In this document: piece by piece, positions 43,065-51,990 of the stretch
Layout: every line of letters starts with the position of its first letter
Numbering within the stretch: position 1 is the first letter of the stretch
DNA from: Klebsiella pneumoniae
GTDB lineage: Bacteria; Myxococcota_A; UBA796; SXON01
Length of the DNA: 60,726 nt
Direction: 5' to 3'
Assembly (NCBI GenBank): GCA_945862325.1
Contig: CAMAXZ010000024.1
Location: 1 to 60,726, forward strand
Made by a program: the position numbers and the translations under genes
The notes under the pieces: model-generated
Databases searched by the model: none
What the model was told of the DNA's origin: nothing
Seen by the model: the letters and a program-made list of their open reading frames with translations, nothing else

Positions 43065-43756
43065 TCCAACCAGCCGGATCGGACCAGGTCCACGCGCACG
43101 ATGTCCATGAGGATCGCCACGGCGATGGTGCCGAGGGGCGGCGCCGCGGCCGCCGCCTGGTGCGCGGCGAACCCGAAGAACGGCGGGAGCATGGCGTTGA
43201 GCGACGAGAGCACGCGGGACGTGCTCTCCACGCAGGCCTCCCAGCCGCCGACGCGCCGCACCGCCACGATGGGGGACGCGTAGAAGAGCAGGAACCAGGT
43301 GAGGATCGACGGCAGGCACAAGAACGGGATGCCGCCGACGAACACGAGCGCCTGCACGAGGACGATCGTCGTCGCGGGGGCGACGACGTCGCGAATACGC
43401 GCGGGGATGTCGGCGGCCCGCAGCGGGGCGTCGGCGTCCATCGCGTCGGCGAGGGCGCGCTGGTGGGCGAGCTGCAACACGGCCGCGAGCCACACGAACA
43501 CGAGGCCGAAGCCGAGGCCGAGCGCCGCGATGAGCCAGGGGGCGAGGAGGGCGAGGGCGTTGCCGATCGTGGGGTCGCCGGCGAGCGCGCCGAGCAGCAT
43601 GGCGAGGGGGATCGCCACCAACCACCCGAGGGTGGCGCCGACGCCCGCCACGGCGCCCGCCACTGTCCACGCGACAACGGCCGCGAGCGCCACGAGGATG
43701 TGCGGCGCCGGCTCTCGCATCAACCGGGCAACGGCGGCGCGGACGGAGCGAATCAC
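42980..43756 (-). CDS. Multi-span membrane protein, function unknown
   Basis: A 258-residue membrane protein with roughly six hydrophobic segments, for example ILVALAAVVAWTVAGAVAGV, GWLVAIPLAMLLGAL and FLCLPSILTWFLLFYASPIV. The order of helices and the GGWEACVESTSRVL segment recall the small membrane-protein families (DUF975/YIP1-like) that are common in bacteria, but I cannot name one. The GTG at 43756 overlaps the pcp stop (GTGA). The last 28 residues are polar and overlap the 3' end of the lipoprotein gene on the other strand. Confidence 0.65.
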   Translation of the reverse strand: MIRSVRAAVARLMREPAPHILVALAAVVAWTVAGAVAGVGATLGWLVAIPLAMLLGALAGDPTIGNALALLAPWLIAALGLGFGLVFVWLAAVLQLAHQRALADAMDADAPLRAADIPARIRDVVAPATTIVLVQALVFVGGIPFLCLPSILTWFLLFYASPIVAVRRVGGWEACVESTSRVLSSLNAMLPPFFGFAAHQAAAAAPPLGTIAVAILMDIVRVDLVRSGWLDQPSGQSPSIDPGSDPHVTHSTNAPSRS

Positions 43757-44307
43757 CGCGTCCAACGGCGGCTCCCTTCGACGATGGCCGTGAGGCCGCG
43801 GAGCGCCCGCTCCGGATCGCAGCCCGCGGCGGGGACGTGCACGAAGCCGACCGGCGTCCCGGGGAGCGCGGAGAGCGCCCGGTAGAGCCACGCGTTGCAG
43901 ACGTAGCCGCCGGCGTCGGCGGAGGGTTCGGCGCCCATGGCCGCGCAGGCCGCCTCGACGTCCACGGTGGCGTCGAGCCGGTCAGGCGCGCCGCGTGGGG
44001 CGAGGCGCCGGAGCCGTCGGCCGTCGATGTCGGGGTGCGTGGGGTCGCCACGGCGCCGCGCGTGGCGCTCGACGGTGACGTCCGGACGGGTGGAGGCCAC
44101 GCCGAACCCGACCACCGCGGCGGCGCGGTGCGCCCAGGCGGCCTCGATGGTGGCCGCGGGGGCGCGCGCGTAGCTGACCGGGAGTCGAAGGCCGACGATG
44201 CGGAACGATCCAATACGAACGCCGTCCAGCGCCTGCGCCAGGGCCCCCGAGGGGTTGTCGGAGACGTGGAGGAAGGGCCCGAAGCCGGTGACGAGGAGGG
44301 TGCGCAC
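43753..44307 (-). CDS. pcp: Pyroglutamyl-peptidase I
   Basis: A 184-residue cysteine peptidase (family C15) that removes N-terminal pyroglutamate from peptides. The triad is Glu80 in TVERHA, Cys137 in AGGYVCNAWLY and His157 in VGFVHVP, and the N-terminus has the family VTGFGPFLHVSDNPS. It is slightly shorter than the E. coli-type enzyme (about 210). Next gene on the strand is the membrane protein at 42980, joined by GTGA; the plus-strand subtilase starts 28 bases away on the other side. Confidence 0.88.
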   Translation of the reverse strand: MRTLLVTGFGPFLHVSDNPSGALAQALDGVRIGSFRIVGLRLPVSYARAPAATIEAAWAHRAAAVVGFGVASTRPDVTVERHARRRGDPTHPDIDGRRLRRLAPRGAPDRLDATVDVEAACAAMGAEPSADAGGYVCNAWLYRALSALPGTPVGFVHVPAAGCDPERALRGLTAIVEGSRRWTR

Positions 44308-44334
44308 GAGGCGTTCTATCGCTTACAACGGCGC

Positions 44335-45897
44335 ATGCCGCTGCCGCTCTGGATCCCGCTCGCGATCGCCGTCGAAGGTGCGCCGCCGGTGGCGATCGGT
44401 GCGGCCGAGCTCCCGGACGTGGGCGCGTGGGATCGCGTGCGGGTGGACGTCCCGGGCTGGGAAGGCGCGGAGGCCACGAGCGCGCACGGGTCGATGCTGC
44501 TCGCGCCGCCGCCCGCGGGAACGCCGTGGCGCGTTGAAGAAGCGCCGGTTCCCGACGGGTACTTCGCGCAGGAGGCGGTGGATGCCCTCGCCGCGGCGCC
44601 GTGGCGCGAAGGGGCGTCGCGCCTCGCCGAGGGCGGGGCGTCGGGCGGCGCGGGGGTCCGCGTCGCGGTGTTCGACGTGCAATGGTTCGGCGCCGAGTCC
44701 CTCCGTGACGAGCTCGGCGATGCGCAGACCCACGACTGCCAGGCGCACCCGAGCTGCGACCTGCCGATGGACACGTTCCGCCCGCGATACAGCTTCGAGG
44801 AGGGTTCTCACGGCGTCGCGTGCGCCGAGACCATCCACGACCTCGCGCCCGAGGCGGAGCTGCACCTCGTGCGGGTCAACGGGCTGACCACCTTCGAGAG
44901 CGCGGTCGACTGGGCGGTGCGCAACGAGATCGACGTGGTCAGCATGTCGATGTCGTTCTTCAACAACAGCTTCCACGACGGCAACGGCTCGATGAACACC
45001 GCGGCGGAGCGCCTTCGCGACGGCGGCGTGCTGCTCGTCAACAGCGCGGGCAACTACGCCACCGAACACTGGGACGGGCCCTACGCCGACACCGACGGCG
45101 ACGGCGCGATGGACTTCCCGTGGGGGACGAGGTTCTTCCCCGTCCGTTGGGGCCCCGGCACGAAGTCGCTCATGGTGTCGTGGGATCAGTTCGGCTTCTG
45201 TGGGCGCACCGACCTCGACGTGACGGTGTACGACGCGGCGGGCGCCATCGTGGGGCGCGCCGAGCGCCGTCAGGTGGCCGGAGACGACGACTGCTCCCCG
45301 GTGGAGCGCGCGTCGGTCAGCTCCGCGGAAGAGGGTTGGTACTACATGGAGATTCGGCTGGTCCGCGGGGATCCCGGCACCCACCTCGCGATCTTCGCGC
45401 GCGACGGCGACGCGTGGCAGACGACGCCCGGGAGCCTCGCGGACCCCGCGTCGTCGGCCGCCTCGTTCACCGTCGGCGCGGTGCGCGCGGTCGAGTACCT
45501 CGGGAACCGGGCGGAGTCGTTCTCGTCGATCGGCCCGTCGCACGCCGGGATCCCGAAGCCGGACATCGCGGGCCCCGACGGCCTGAGCACAGCGACCTAC
45601 GGCACCTACGGGTTCTACGGCACGTCGGCGTCGACCCCCGCCGTGGCCGGCGCGGTCGCCCTCCTCCTCGGCGCGGAGCCAGAGCTGAGCCCGCTCGAGG
45701 CCGCGGAGCGCCTGCGCGACACCGCGTCCCGCGGCACCGGCGCGTGGCGCGCGGAGGCGACGGCGTGGGCCGAACCGGACGGCAGCCTGGGCGCGGGCTA
45801 TGCCCGTCTGCCGTCCCCCTCCGGGGCGTGCGGGGGCTCCGGCATCGCCGCCGCGGCGCCGTTCCTGCTACTCTTTCGTCGTCGGAGCCTCCGTTGA
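44335..45897 (+). CDS. Subtilisin-like serine protease with MYXO-CTERM-like tail
   Basis: A 520-residue S8 protease. The triad is Asp114 (AVFDVQWFG), His159 (EEGSHGVACAET) and Ser431 (YGTSASTPAVAG), with the oxyanion Asn in LLVNSAGNYA. Between the Asn and Ser blocks a beta-rich domain is inserted (about residues 265-380). The C-terminus is SGACGGSG, then a short hydrophobic stretch and FRRRSLR, like the MYXO-CTERM signals of exported myxobacterial proteins that are processed and anchored at the surface. N-terminal signal is weak (MPLPLWIPLAIAVEG). Its stop overlaps the next gene's TTG start (TTGA). Confidence 0.87.
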   Translation: MPLPLWIPLAIAVEGAPPVAIGAAELPDVGAWDRVRVDVPGWEGAEATSAHGSMLLAPPPAGTPWRVEEAPVPDGYFAQEAVDALAAAPWREGASRLAEGGASGGAGVRVAVFDVQWFGAESLRDELGDAQTHDCQAHPSCDLPMDTFRPRYSFEEGSHGVACAETIHDLAPEAELHLVRVNGLTTFESAVDWAVRNEIDVVSMSMSFFNNSFHDGNGSMNTAAERLRDGGVLLVNSAGNYATEHWDGPYADTDGDGAMDFPWGTRFFPVRWGPGTKSLMVSWDQFGFCGRTDLDVTVYDAAGAIVGRAERRQVAGDDDCSPVERASVSSAEEGWYYMEIRLVRGDPGTHLAIFARDGDAWQTTPGSLADPASSAASFTVGAVRAVEYLGNRAESFSSIGPSHAGIPKPDIAGPDGLSTATYGTYGFYGTSASTPAVAGAVALLLGAEPELSPLEAAERLRDTASRGTGAWRAEATAWAEPDGSLGAGYARLPSPSGACGGSGIAAAAPFLLLFRRRSLR

Positions 45898-46829
45898 CCC
45901 TCCTCGTCCTCGCCGCCTGCCATGTCTTCGAGGTCGTCGACATCCCGTGCACGGCCGGGATGGCGTGCGCCGAGGCCGACGCGGACACTGACGCCGATTC
46001 CGACACCGACACCGACACCGACTCGGACACCGACGTCGACACCGACGACACCGCGCCCATCGTGGTCTCCTCGGTGGGGTTCGTCGTTTCGCTGACGTCC
46101 TCCAGCTCGTCCCTGGTCCGCGTGTACAGCCCGGACGGCCCCCTGGTCACACAATGGGACGGCTTCGGCTCCGTCACCGGCGCGGTCGGCTACGACCACG
46201 CTTCCGGCAACGCGTACGTCGTCGATTCGACGGGCGGCGCCTGGCTGGCGGCCGACGGCGCGACCTCGGCGGCGCCGAACGTGGGCGACGTCGCGCCCAT
46301 CGCCGCGGAGGTGACGGGCGAAGGCGTGTGGGTGGTGTCCGCCACCGACATCGCGTTCGGGGCCTGGGGCGACAGCACGCTCGCGCCGATCATCCAGTAC
46401 GACGAGCCCGTCATCCTCGGCGCGGTCCGCGCGCCGGACGGCGGCGTCTGGTACACCCGTCAAGACGGCGCGATCGACCTTCTCCGCATCGGGTCGGACG
46501 GCGTCGTGGACGTGGTTGCCGACGACTTCGACACCAGCCGTGGCCGCGCCCGCATCGTGTTCGCCGGCCCGGAGGGTAGCCCGTTCGTCTGCACGAACGT
46601 CGGCGCCGCCTACGCGGTGGCCGAGCTCGTCGCCGGGCGCGCCGCCCCGACGGTGTACTACGCGGGCGGGCTCACCGACGTGAGCGCCTGCGGCTACGAT
46701 CCGGGCGACGACACCTTCCTCTTCTTCTCTCCGTCCGCCGGCATCGTGCGGACCGACCGCTTCGGCCGCGGGCAGGTCGTCGTGCCGGTACCGGCCGGGT
46801 CCACGTTCGTCCGCGCCAACTTCTTCTGA
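45894..46829 (+). CDS. Lipoprotein with Asp-Thr linker and a beta-propeller-like domain
   Basis: A 311-residue lipoprotein. It has to start at the TTG at 45894 (TTGACC, overlapping the protease stop) because that codon directly precedes the signal TLLVLAAC; no ATG is available. Residues 29-52 form an Asp-Thr/Ser linker. The remaining 260 residues contain repeats such as GYDHASGNAYVVDSTGGAWL and GAVRAPDGGVWYTRQDGAID, which look like propeller blades. Function unknown; coupling to the protease suggests that they act together at the surface. Confidence 0.75.
   Translation: MTLLVLAACHVFEVVDIPCTAGMACAEADADTDADSDTDTDTDSDTDVDTDDTAPIVVSSVGFVVSLTSSSSSLVRVYSPDGPLVTQWDGFGSVTGAVGYDHASGNAYVVDSTGGAWLAADGATSAAPNVGDVAPIAAEVTGEGVWVVSATDIAFGAWGDSTLAPIIQYDEPVILGAVRAPDGGVWYTRQDGAIDLLRIGSDGVVDVVADDFDTSRGRARIVFAGPEGSPFVCTNVGAAYAVAELVAGRAAPTVYYAGGLTDVSACGYDPGDDTFLFFSPSAGIVRTDRFGRGQVVVPVPAGSTFVRANFF
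45978..46049 (+). repeat. Asp-Thr/Ser coding repeat
   Basis: About twelve degenerate GAC-ACN/TCN units encode the acidic linker of the lipoprotein at 45894; the same kind of tract as at 7872-8078, in a different gene. Confidence 0.75.
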
Positions 46830-46843
46830 ATCAGGGGGTCGGG

Positions 46844-49234
46844 ATGCGCCTCGTCCGATCGACCGCGGGCGCCGCGGTGCTCGTCACGCTGACCGGATGC
46901 AAGGGGTGCACCCCGGTAGACGACGTCGTCTCTTCGTTCGAGCCGCTCGCCGTCGCGGCGGTGGGCGTGTCGGCGAGCGACGTGGTCGGGGCGCCGGGCG
47001 AGGTCGTCACCATGACCGCCTTCGCGACGAACGTCGTGGGCGCCGCGGTCCCCGGTGCCACCCTGTCCTTCGACAGCGCCCTCGTGGTGGGCGCGCCGAC
47101 GGTGGACGTGGCGGGCTGGGGCGAGGCGGCGGTCACCCTCACGACCACCGGTGCTTCGACGGTGAACATCAGCGTGCCCGGTGGCGCGATCGACGTCACG
47201 GCCTGGGCGACCGACGCGTCGGTGCCGGGCTGGGAGTGGCCGTCCATCGCCACGGAAGGCGCGGCGACCTTCGTGGGCGCCGCCGGCAACGGCGTCGTGT
47301 GGAGCGTCGGCGCGCGCGTGTGGTGGTCCACCCTCGACGGCGCGCCGCCGGTCCAGGTGGCGGCGCTGACGGGCGACGTCGTCGGCTTCGAGCCCACCCA
47401 GGGGGACGCCGACGGCGTGACCGACCTCCTGCTCTGGTCCGCCAACGAGGTCGTGCTCCTGCGCGGGCGCGACGAAGGTGGGCTCGTATACGGCGCGGGG
47501 TGGCGCGTCATCGACGGCGGGCGCGTCGTCGGCGCCACCGTGCGCGACCACACCTCCGACGGTCTCGTCGACGTGGCCGCCGCGGTGTGGGACCTCGCCG
47601 ACGGCGGCACCGTGACCCGGTGGACCGGTGACGGCCTGTGGGGCTTCACACAGGAGGAGGTCCCGCTCGTCGTGGAGTCTCCCGTCTACGCGATGTCGCA
47701 GGAGGACCTCATCGACGCCGACGGGGTCCCCGAGGTCAGCGTCCTCACCGGAAACGGGCAGATCGAGCGCTACCTCCGCACGGACGGGGTCTGGGTCGCG
47801 GCCACCGGCGCCACGGCGTACACCCTCCACATCGCGGTGGGCGGCTACGCGCACCCCTCCGTCGACCTGACGGCGGACGGTCTGGAGGAGCTGATCGTGA
47901 GCGGGCCGCGGACGGACGTGGCCGGCGTGGCGGCATGGGCAGTCGACGGTGGCAGCCGGGACCGCACGCAGTACGCGCTCGTCCGTGCCGATGGCAACGG
48001 CGACTTCCCCGACGCGGTGCGCGTCGGCACGGGCGACGTCGACGGCGACGGTGTGCACGAGTTCCTGGCGTCGGCCGACGGCGTCGTGTCCTTCATCCAC
48101 TGGGACGTCGAAACCGACGGGTTCTCCTCGTTCGACTACGGGCCCTTCGCGTACGGGCCCGTGGCGGTCGGCGAGCTCGACGGGGATCTCACGGCGCTCG
48201 AGCTGCTCGCCGCGTCGGCCGCGTTCGTCGCGGTCGGCCCCGGCGAGCTGCGCGACCCCGACGGCGACGGCGTGTCGCGGTGGGGGCCTGCGGCGGCGGT
48301 GTCCACGCCGACCAGCCTCGACCTCGCCGGCGAGCCGGTGGTGCGCGACCTTACCGGAGAAGGCAGGGCGGACCTCGTCTCTCTCGTGCTCGACGACGCT
48401 GGGCTGCGCGTCGGCGGCTGGACGGGCCAGGGCGGTACGAACGGCGCGGCCGGGTCGTGGCGCGCGGCGGGCCTGGTCACGCTCTCGGCCACGGGCAGCG
48501 CGGTCGACCTCGCGGTGTGCGGCGATCGCGCGGCCGCGTTGGTCGAGGAGCTCGACGGCGCGGTGTGGGTGCACGACATCGGGCTGTCGGGGACGCTCCT
48601 CCCGTCGGTGCGCACCCCGGCGGTGCAGGTCGACGCCGTGTCGGTGGCCTGCGGCGACTTCGCCGAAGGAGAAGTCGCGGCGGTGTCCGCGTCGGGCACC
48701 GTCACGTGGCTGACCGGCGGCGCGATCGTCGCGACCGGCGCGGCGACCGGCGGCGTCGACGCCGCCCCCGCCGACACCGACGGCGACGGGGTCCCGGAGC
48801 TTCAGACGTGCGCGGGGGACGGCTGCGTGCTCGCGGTCGGCGACTTCGACGGCGACGGCCTCGACGACGTCGCCGAGGGCGGTGCTTCGGTCGTGACGGT
48901 GCGCTTCGGCGGAGGGGACGTTCGCACGCTTCCGGGCGGTGTTCCGGCTTCGGGCGACGCGACCGGGGACGGACGCGACGACCTCGTGGTGGGTTGGTCC
49001 GGCGGCTTCGCCGTGTACCGCGGGGTCCCGGGGGCCGAGGCGACGCGGGGCGGGCTCGCGCCCGCGGTGTCGCGCTTCCTCTGGCGGCCCGCGGGCAGCC
49101 TGTTCCAGCCCGCCGAGCTCGACGGCGACGGGGCGCCGGACCTCTTCGTGGTCGGCGCCGATCCGGATCTGACCGACGACCTCGACCTGTGGACGGGCAC
49201 GCTCGTGCAGCTGCGAGGCCCCGCGGCGCCATGA
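46844..49234 (+). CDS. Lipoprotein with FG-GAP/VCBS-type propeller repeats
   Basis: A 796-residue lipoprotein (lipobox LTGC). The N-terminal 140 residues read like an Ig-like (BIG) domain (VVGAPGEVVTMTAFATN, AAVPGATLSFDSALV). The main body has repeated FG-GAP-like units with calcium-type loops: VGTGDVDGDGVHEFL, VRDLTGEGRADLVSL, APADTDGDGVPELQT, VGDFDGDGLDDVAEG, ASGDATGDGRDDLVV and PAELDGDGAPDLFVV, so a seven-bladed propeller is likely. Such proteins bind partners or matrix outside the cell. Its stop overlaps the epimerase start (ATGA), although the two look functionally unrelated. Confidence 0.8.
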   Translation: MRLVRSTAGAAVLVTLTGCKGCTPVDDVVSSFEPLAVAAVGVSASDVVGAPGEVVTMTAFATNVVGAAVPGATLSFDSALVVGAPTVDVAGWGEAAVTLTTTGASTVNISVPGGAIDVTAWATDASVPGWEWPSIATEGAATFVGAAGNGVVWSVGARVWWSTLDGAPPVQVAALTGDVVGFEPTQGDADGVTDLLLWSANEVVLLRGRDEGGLVYGAGWRVIDGGRVVGATVRDHTSDGLVDVAAAVWDLADGGTVTRWTGDGLWGFTQEEVPLVVESPVYAMSQEDLIDADGVPEVSVLTGNGQIERYLRTDGVWVAATGATAYTLHIAVGGYAHPSVDLTADGLEELIVSGPRTDVAGVAAWAVDGGSRDRTQYALVRADGNGDFPDAVRVGTGDVDGDGVHEFLASADGVVSFIHWDVETDGFSSFDYGPFAYGPVAVGELDGDLTALELLAASAAFVAVGPGELRDPDGDGVSRWGPAAAVSTPTSLDLAGEPVVRDLTGEGRADLVSLVLDDAGLRVGGWTGQGGTNGAAGSWRAAGLVTLSATGSAVDLAVCGDRAAALVEELDGAVWVHDIGLSGTLLPSVRTPAVQVDAVSVACGDFAEGEVAAVSASGTVTWLTGGAIVATGAATGGVDAAPADTDGDGVPELQTCAGDGCVLAVGDFDGDGLDDVAEGGASVVTVRFGGGDVRTLPGGVPASGDATGDGRDDLVVGWSGGFAVYRGVPGAEATRGGLAPAVSRFLWRPAGSLFQPAELDGDGAPDLFVVGADPDLTDDLDLWTGTLVQLRGPAAP

Positions 49235-50172
49235 ACGTGTTCGTGACCGGCGCAAGCGGTCAGCTCGGCCGCCCGCTCGTGCGCGCCCTGGTCGCGCGAG
49301 GCGACCGCGTGTCCGCCCTGGTCGGCACCGACGCCGCGGCGGAGCTCGCCCGCGGCGACGGGGCGCGCGCGGTGCGGGGACGTCTGGAGGACGGGTCGGC
49401 CCTCGCCGACGGGCTGCGCGGCTGCGACCTCGTGGTCCACCTCGCGGGCGGGGTTCGGGGGCGCGGCTCGGTGGACGCCGACGCGCTGAACCGGATCGGC
49501 ACCGAACGGGTGATCGACGCGGCGCGAACGGCAGGTTCGCCCACGATCGTGTTCGCGTCGACCTGCGCCGTGTACGGCGATCGGTCGGGCCTGTGGGTGC
49601 CGGAGGACTACCCCACGAGCCCGAACACGGCGTACGGCGCCAGCAAGGTCGCGGCCGAGAACGCGCTGCTGTCGAGCGGGCTCCGGGTGCGCGTCGCGCG
49701 CATCGCGGCGGTGTTCGGTCCGGGGTTCCGCTTCCTCCAGCGCGAGGGCATGAAGTCCGGCACGGCCTGGCTGCCGGGCGAAGGGCGCAACCACGTCCCG
49801 CTCGTGCACGTCGACGACGCCGTGGGGGTGCTGCTCGCGGTCGCCGACCGCGGCGAAGACGGCCGGACGTACCACGTGTCCGGGCGTTCGACGCCGACCC
49901 TCGCGGAGTTCTACACGGCGGTGCACGCCCGCGCCGGCGGCACGCCCGTGCGCTTCTGGAGCACGTGGGTGCCGAGCGCGCTGCAATTCGGGGCCGCGGC
50001 CCTCAACGAGCGACTCGCGTCGCGGCTCGGCCTCAAGCCCAGGTTCACCGCAGATAACCTCCGCCTCTTCACGGCGAGCGTCCGTCTGCGGGTCGAGCGG
50101 CTCGAGAAGGAGCTCGGCTACACCTGGGTGCACGCGGATCACCTCGGGGCGCTCGACGCGACGTTCTCGTGA
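49231..50172 (+). CDS. NAD-dependent epimerase/dehydratase (extended SDR)
   Basis: A 313-residue Rossmann-fold SDR enzyme. NAD site VFVTGASGQLGRPLVRALV at the N-terminus; VVHLAGG; catalytic Ser/Thr in VFASTCAVYGD and the YxxxK pair in TAYGASKVAAEN. The C-terminal part (HVDDAVGVLLAVADRG, GRTYHVSG) is typical of nucleotide-sugar or 3-beta-hydroxysteroid-type SDRs. The substrate cannot be deduced. ATG overlaps the FG-GAP gene stop. Confidence 0.85.
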   Translation: MNVFVTGASGQLGRPLVRALVARGDRVSALVGTDAAAELARGDGARAVRGRLEDGSALADGLRGCDLVVHLAGGVRGRGSVDADALNRIGTERVIDAARTAGSPTIVFASTCAVYGDRSGLWVPEDYPTSPNTAYGASKVAAENALLSSGLRVRVARIAAVFGPGFRFLQREGMKSGTAWLPGEGRNHVPLVHVDDAVGVLLAVADRGEDGRTYHVSGRSTPTLAEFYTAVHARAGGTPVRFWSTWVPSALQFGAAALNERLASRLGLKPRFTADNLRLFTASVRLRVERLEKELGYTWVHADHLGALDATFS

Positions 50173-50173
50173 C

Positions 50174-50202
50174 TTGACAGCGACCGCGGAGATCGCCTAA
50201 AT
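50174..50202 (+). promoter_or_regulatory. Predicted sigma-70-type promoter
   Basis: TTGACA (50174-50179), a 17-base spacer and CTAAAT (50197-50202) directly precede the lipoprotein gene at 50224, with GGAG between the likely transcription start and the ATG. The perfect -35 box is rare in this GC-rich window. Confidence 0.5.
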
Positions 50203-50223
50203 GCCTTGGTCCGGAGTCTCCTC

Positions 50224-51414
50224 ATGATCCTGCTGCCCATGTTCGCGCTCTCGATCGGCTGCGCCCCCGCGGACGCCGAGATTACCGGGAACTACGCGGC
50301 CTTTTTGGCCTACGGCAGCTCTCCCACGCTGAAGCGTGTCGAGAGCGATGGCGCGACCGTGGCGGAACAAGCGGGCGACATCGGCGCCGTGCCGATCGAC
50401 TGCCGCGATCTCAGCGCCCTCGAAGACGACGTCGAGGCCGCGACGCGCCTCCCGGGCGTCGACTACGAGGCGGAGTGCGCCAACGACCCGCAGTGGTTCA
50501 CCTGGCTCTCCTCGTACCCGTACTACAAGCTCGAGGACACGATCGAGGGCAACGTGTGGCGCACGGAGGCCGTCCTCGTCGACGGCGATCTCCAGCTCAC
50601 CGCCCACGTCAACATCCCCGGCCTCGACGCGCACCCCGCCTTCGCCAACTACGACTTCCGCTTCGGCTGGGTGATCGACCCCGACTTCCAGCCCGTCATC
50701 TGCGCGGACGACGGCGCGGGCGGCTCGGCGTACGCCGACGTCGACGGCAACTGGCTCGAGAACTGGTCCGAGGGCGAGGACGGCACGCTCTGGCACCTCA
50801 ACACCGGCGCCATCCAGTACAACCCGAACAGCACCGACACGGTGTGGAGCTTCACCGAGGAGTGGAGCGCCGGGCTGTCCTACGCGCGCCTCGCGGACGA
50901 AGTGTTCCTGCACTACCCGACCGACTACGCCGACCCCGATGGCGCGCCGCTCTACCACTCGATGTACAACGGCGCCTACCTGCCGAACCCCCCGCGCGCC
51001 TACGCGGATTGGGTCACCGAGGTGCGCGATGCCATCGGTGGCTCCGCCATCGAGGACCTGTCGGCCATCGGCAAGAGCTCGTTCCCCCTCGACATGAAGA
51101 TCGAGAACAACGCGTGGCGCCCCGTCGACGACGACTCGGCGGGCCTCGACGGTTGGGTGGGCGTCGGCGGCTCGTGGGTCCGCATCGACAACCCGCAGGA
51201 CATCGCGGTCGGCCGCGGTCTGAACATCACCGGGTCCTTCCAGATCTACCTGCAGAGCGACTCGGGCGCGACGCGCCTGCTCGTCGGTGGCGATTTCGTC
51301 ATCGACCGCATCCGCGACGACGTGTGGGGCTACCACCCGACGCTCGAGCAGCGGAAGTACGAAGAGAACGAGACGAAGGGCTGCGAGGGCGAGGCGCTCG
51401 CCTCCGACGAGTAA
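50224..51414 (+). CDS. Secreted lipoprotein of unknown function
   Basis: A 396-residue lipoprotein with lipobox SIGC close to the start. I choose the ATG at 50224, 7 bases after GGAG; a TTG at 50206 is in frame but lies near the predicted transcription start. The mature protein is rich in aromatic and acidic residues (PQWFTWLSSYPYYKLEDTIE, GNVWRTEAVLVDGDLQLTAH), ending with a beta-strand region (GLNITGSFQIYLQSDSG). I recognise no domain. It has its own promoter-like sequence, suggesting independent expression. Confidence 0.72.
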   Translation: MILLPMFALSIGCAPADAEITGNYAAFLAYGSSPTLKRVESDGATVAEQAGDIGAVPIDCRDLSALEDDVEAATRLPGVDYEAECANDPQWFTWLSSYPYYKLEDTIEGNVWRTEAVLVDGDLQLTAHVNIPGLDAHPAFANYDFRFGWVIDPDFQPVICADDGAGGSAYADVDGNWLENWSEGEDGTLWHLNTGAIQYNPNSTDTVWSFTEEWSAGLSYARLADEVFLHYPTDYADPDGAPLYHSMYNGAYLPNPPRAYADWVTEVRDAIGGSAIEDLSAIGKSSFPLDMKIENNAWRPVDDDSAGLDGWVGVGGSWVRIDNPQDIAVGRGLNITGSFQIYLQSDSGATRLLVGGDFVIDRIRDDVWGYHPTLEQRKYEENETKGCEGEALASDE

Positions 51415-51436
51415 GGTCGTCGACGTTCGTTCCCGT

Positions 51437-51970
51437 CTACCGGATACGCGCGGAGAACGCCTTGAACTCCGCGGTGCCGGCCCGGCCCAGCACCGCGAAG
51501 CCCAGGGTCTCGTGGGGCAGCACGCCAACGCCCGCCGCGCGAAGCTGCGCGTAGGCCGCCGCCTTGTCGTCGGGGTTGCGCGACACGCACCCATCGGACA
51601 CCACGCTCACGGAGGACCCCTGGGCGCGGAGGCCGAGCGCGGTGAGCGCGACGCAGATGTGCGCCTCCATGCCCACCACGACGACGTGGCGGCCCGCGAG
51701 GCCGTCGCGCACCTCCGGCAGATCCGCGGCGGAGAAGGTCATCTTCTCGACCGGGTGGTCCGACGCGAGCTCCGGGACCGTGGGGCCGAGCCCGCGGGTG
51801 TACTGCTGCGTGGTGACCACCGGCAGCCCGAGGTCCACGAACAGCCCGCGAAGGTTGGCCGCGGCGCGGAGCGCGGACGCGCGCTCTGCGGGAGGCATGA
51901 CGGCGTACAGGCGCTCCTGGACGTCGACGACGAGCAGGGCGGCGTTCGAGGCGTTCGGCAACGTGAGCAT
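51437..51970 (-). CDS. Isochorismatase-like cysteine hydrolase
   Basis: A 177-residue hydrolase of the isochorismatase/nicotinamidase fold. Catalytic Asp in ALLVVDVQERL near the N-terminus, Lys in PVEKMTFSA and Cys in the GMEAHICVALTALGLR nucleophile motif. Substrates in this family range from nicotinamide and carbamoyl sarcosine to ureidoacrylate; none can be chosen here. It is convergent with the lipoprotein before it and divergent from the next lipoprotein (20-base gap). Confidence 0.87.
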   Translation of the reverse strand: MLTLPNASNAALLVVDVQERLYAVMPPAERASALRAAANLRGLFVDLGLPVVTTQQYTRGLGPTVPELASDHPVEKMTFSAADLPEVRDGLAGRHVVVVGMEAHICVALTALGLRAQGSSVSVVSDGCVSRNPDDKAAAYAQLRAAGVGVLPHETLGFAVLGRAGTAEFKAFSARIR

Positions 51971-51990
51971 CGGTCCAGGTTAAGCGCGGG

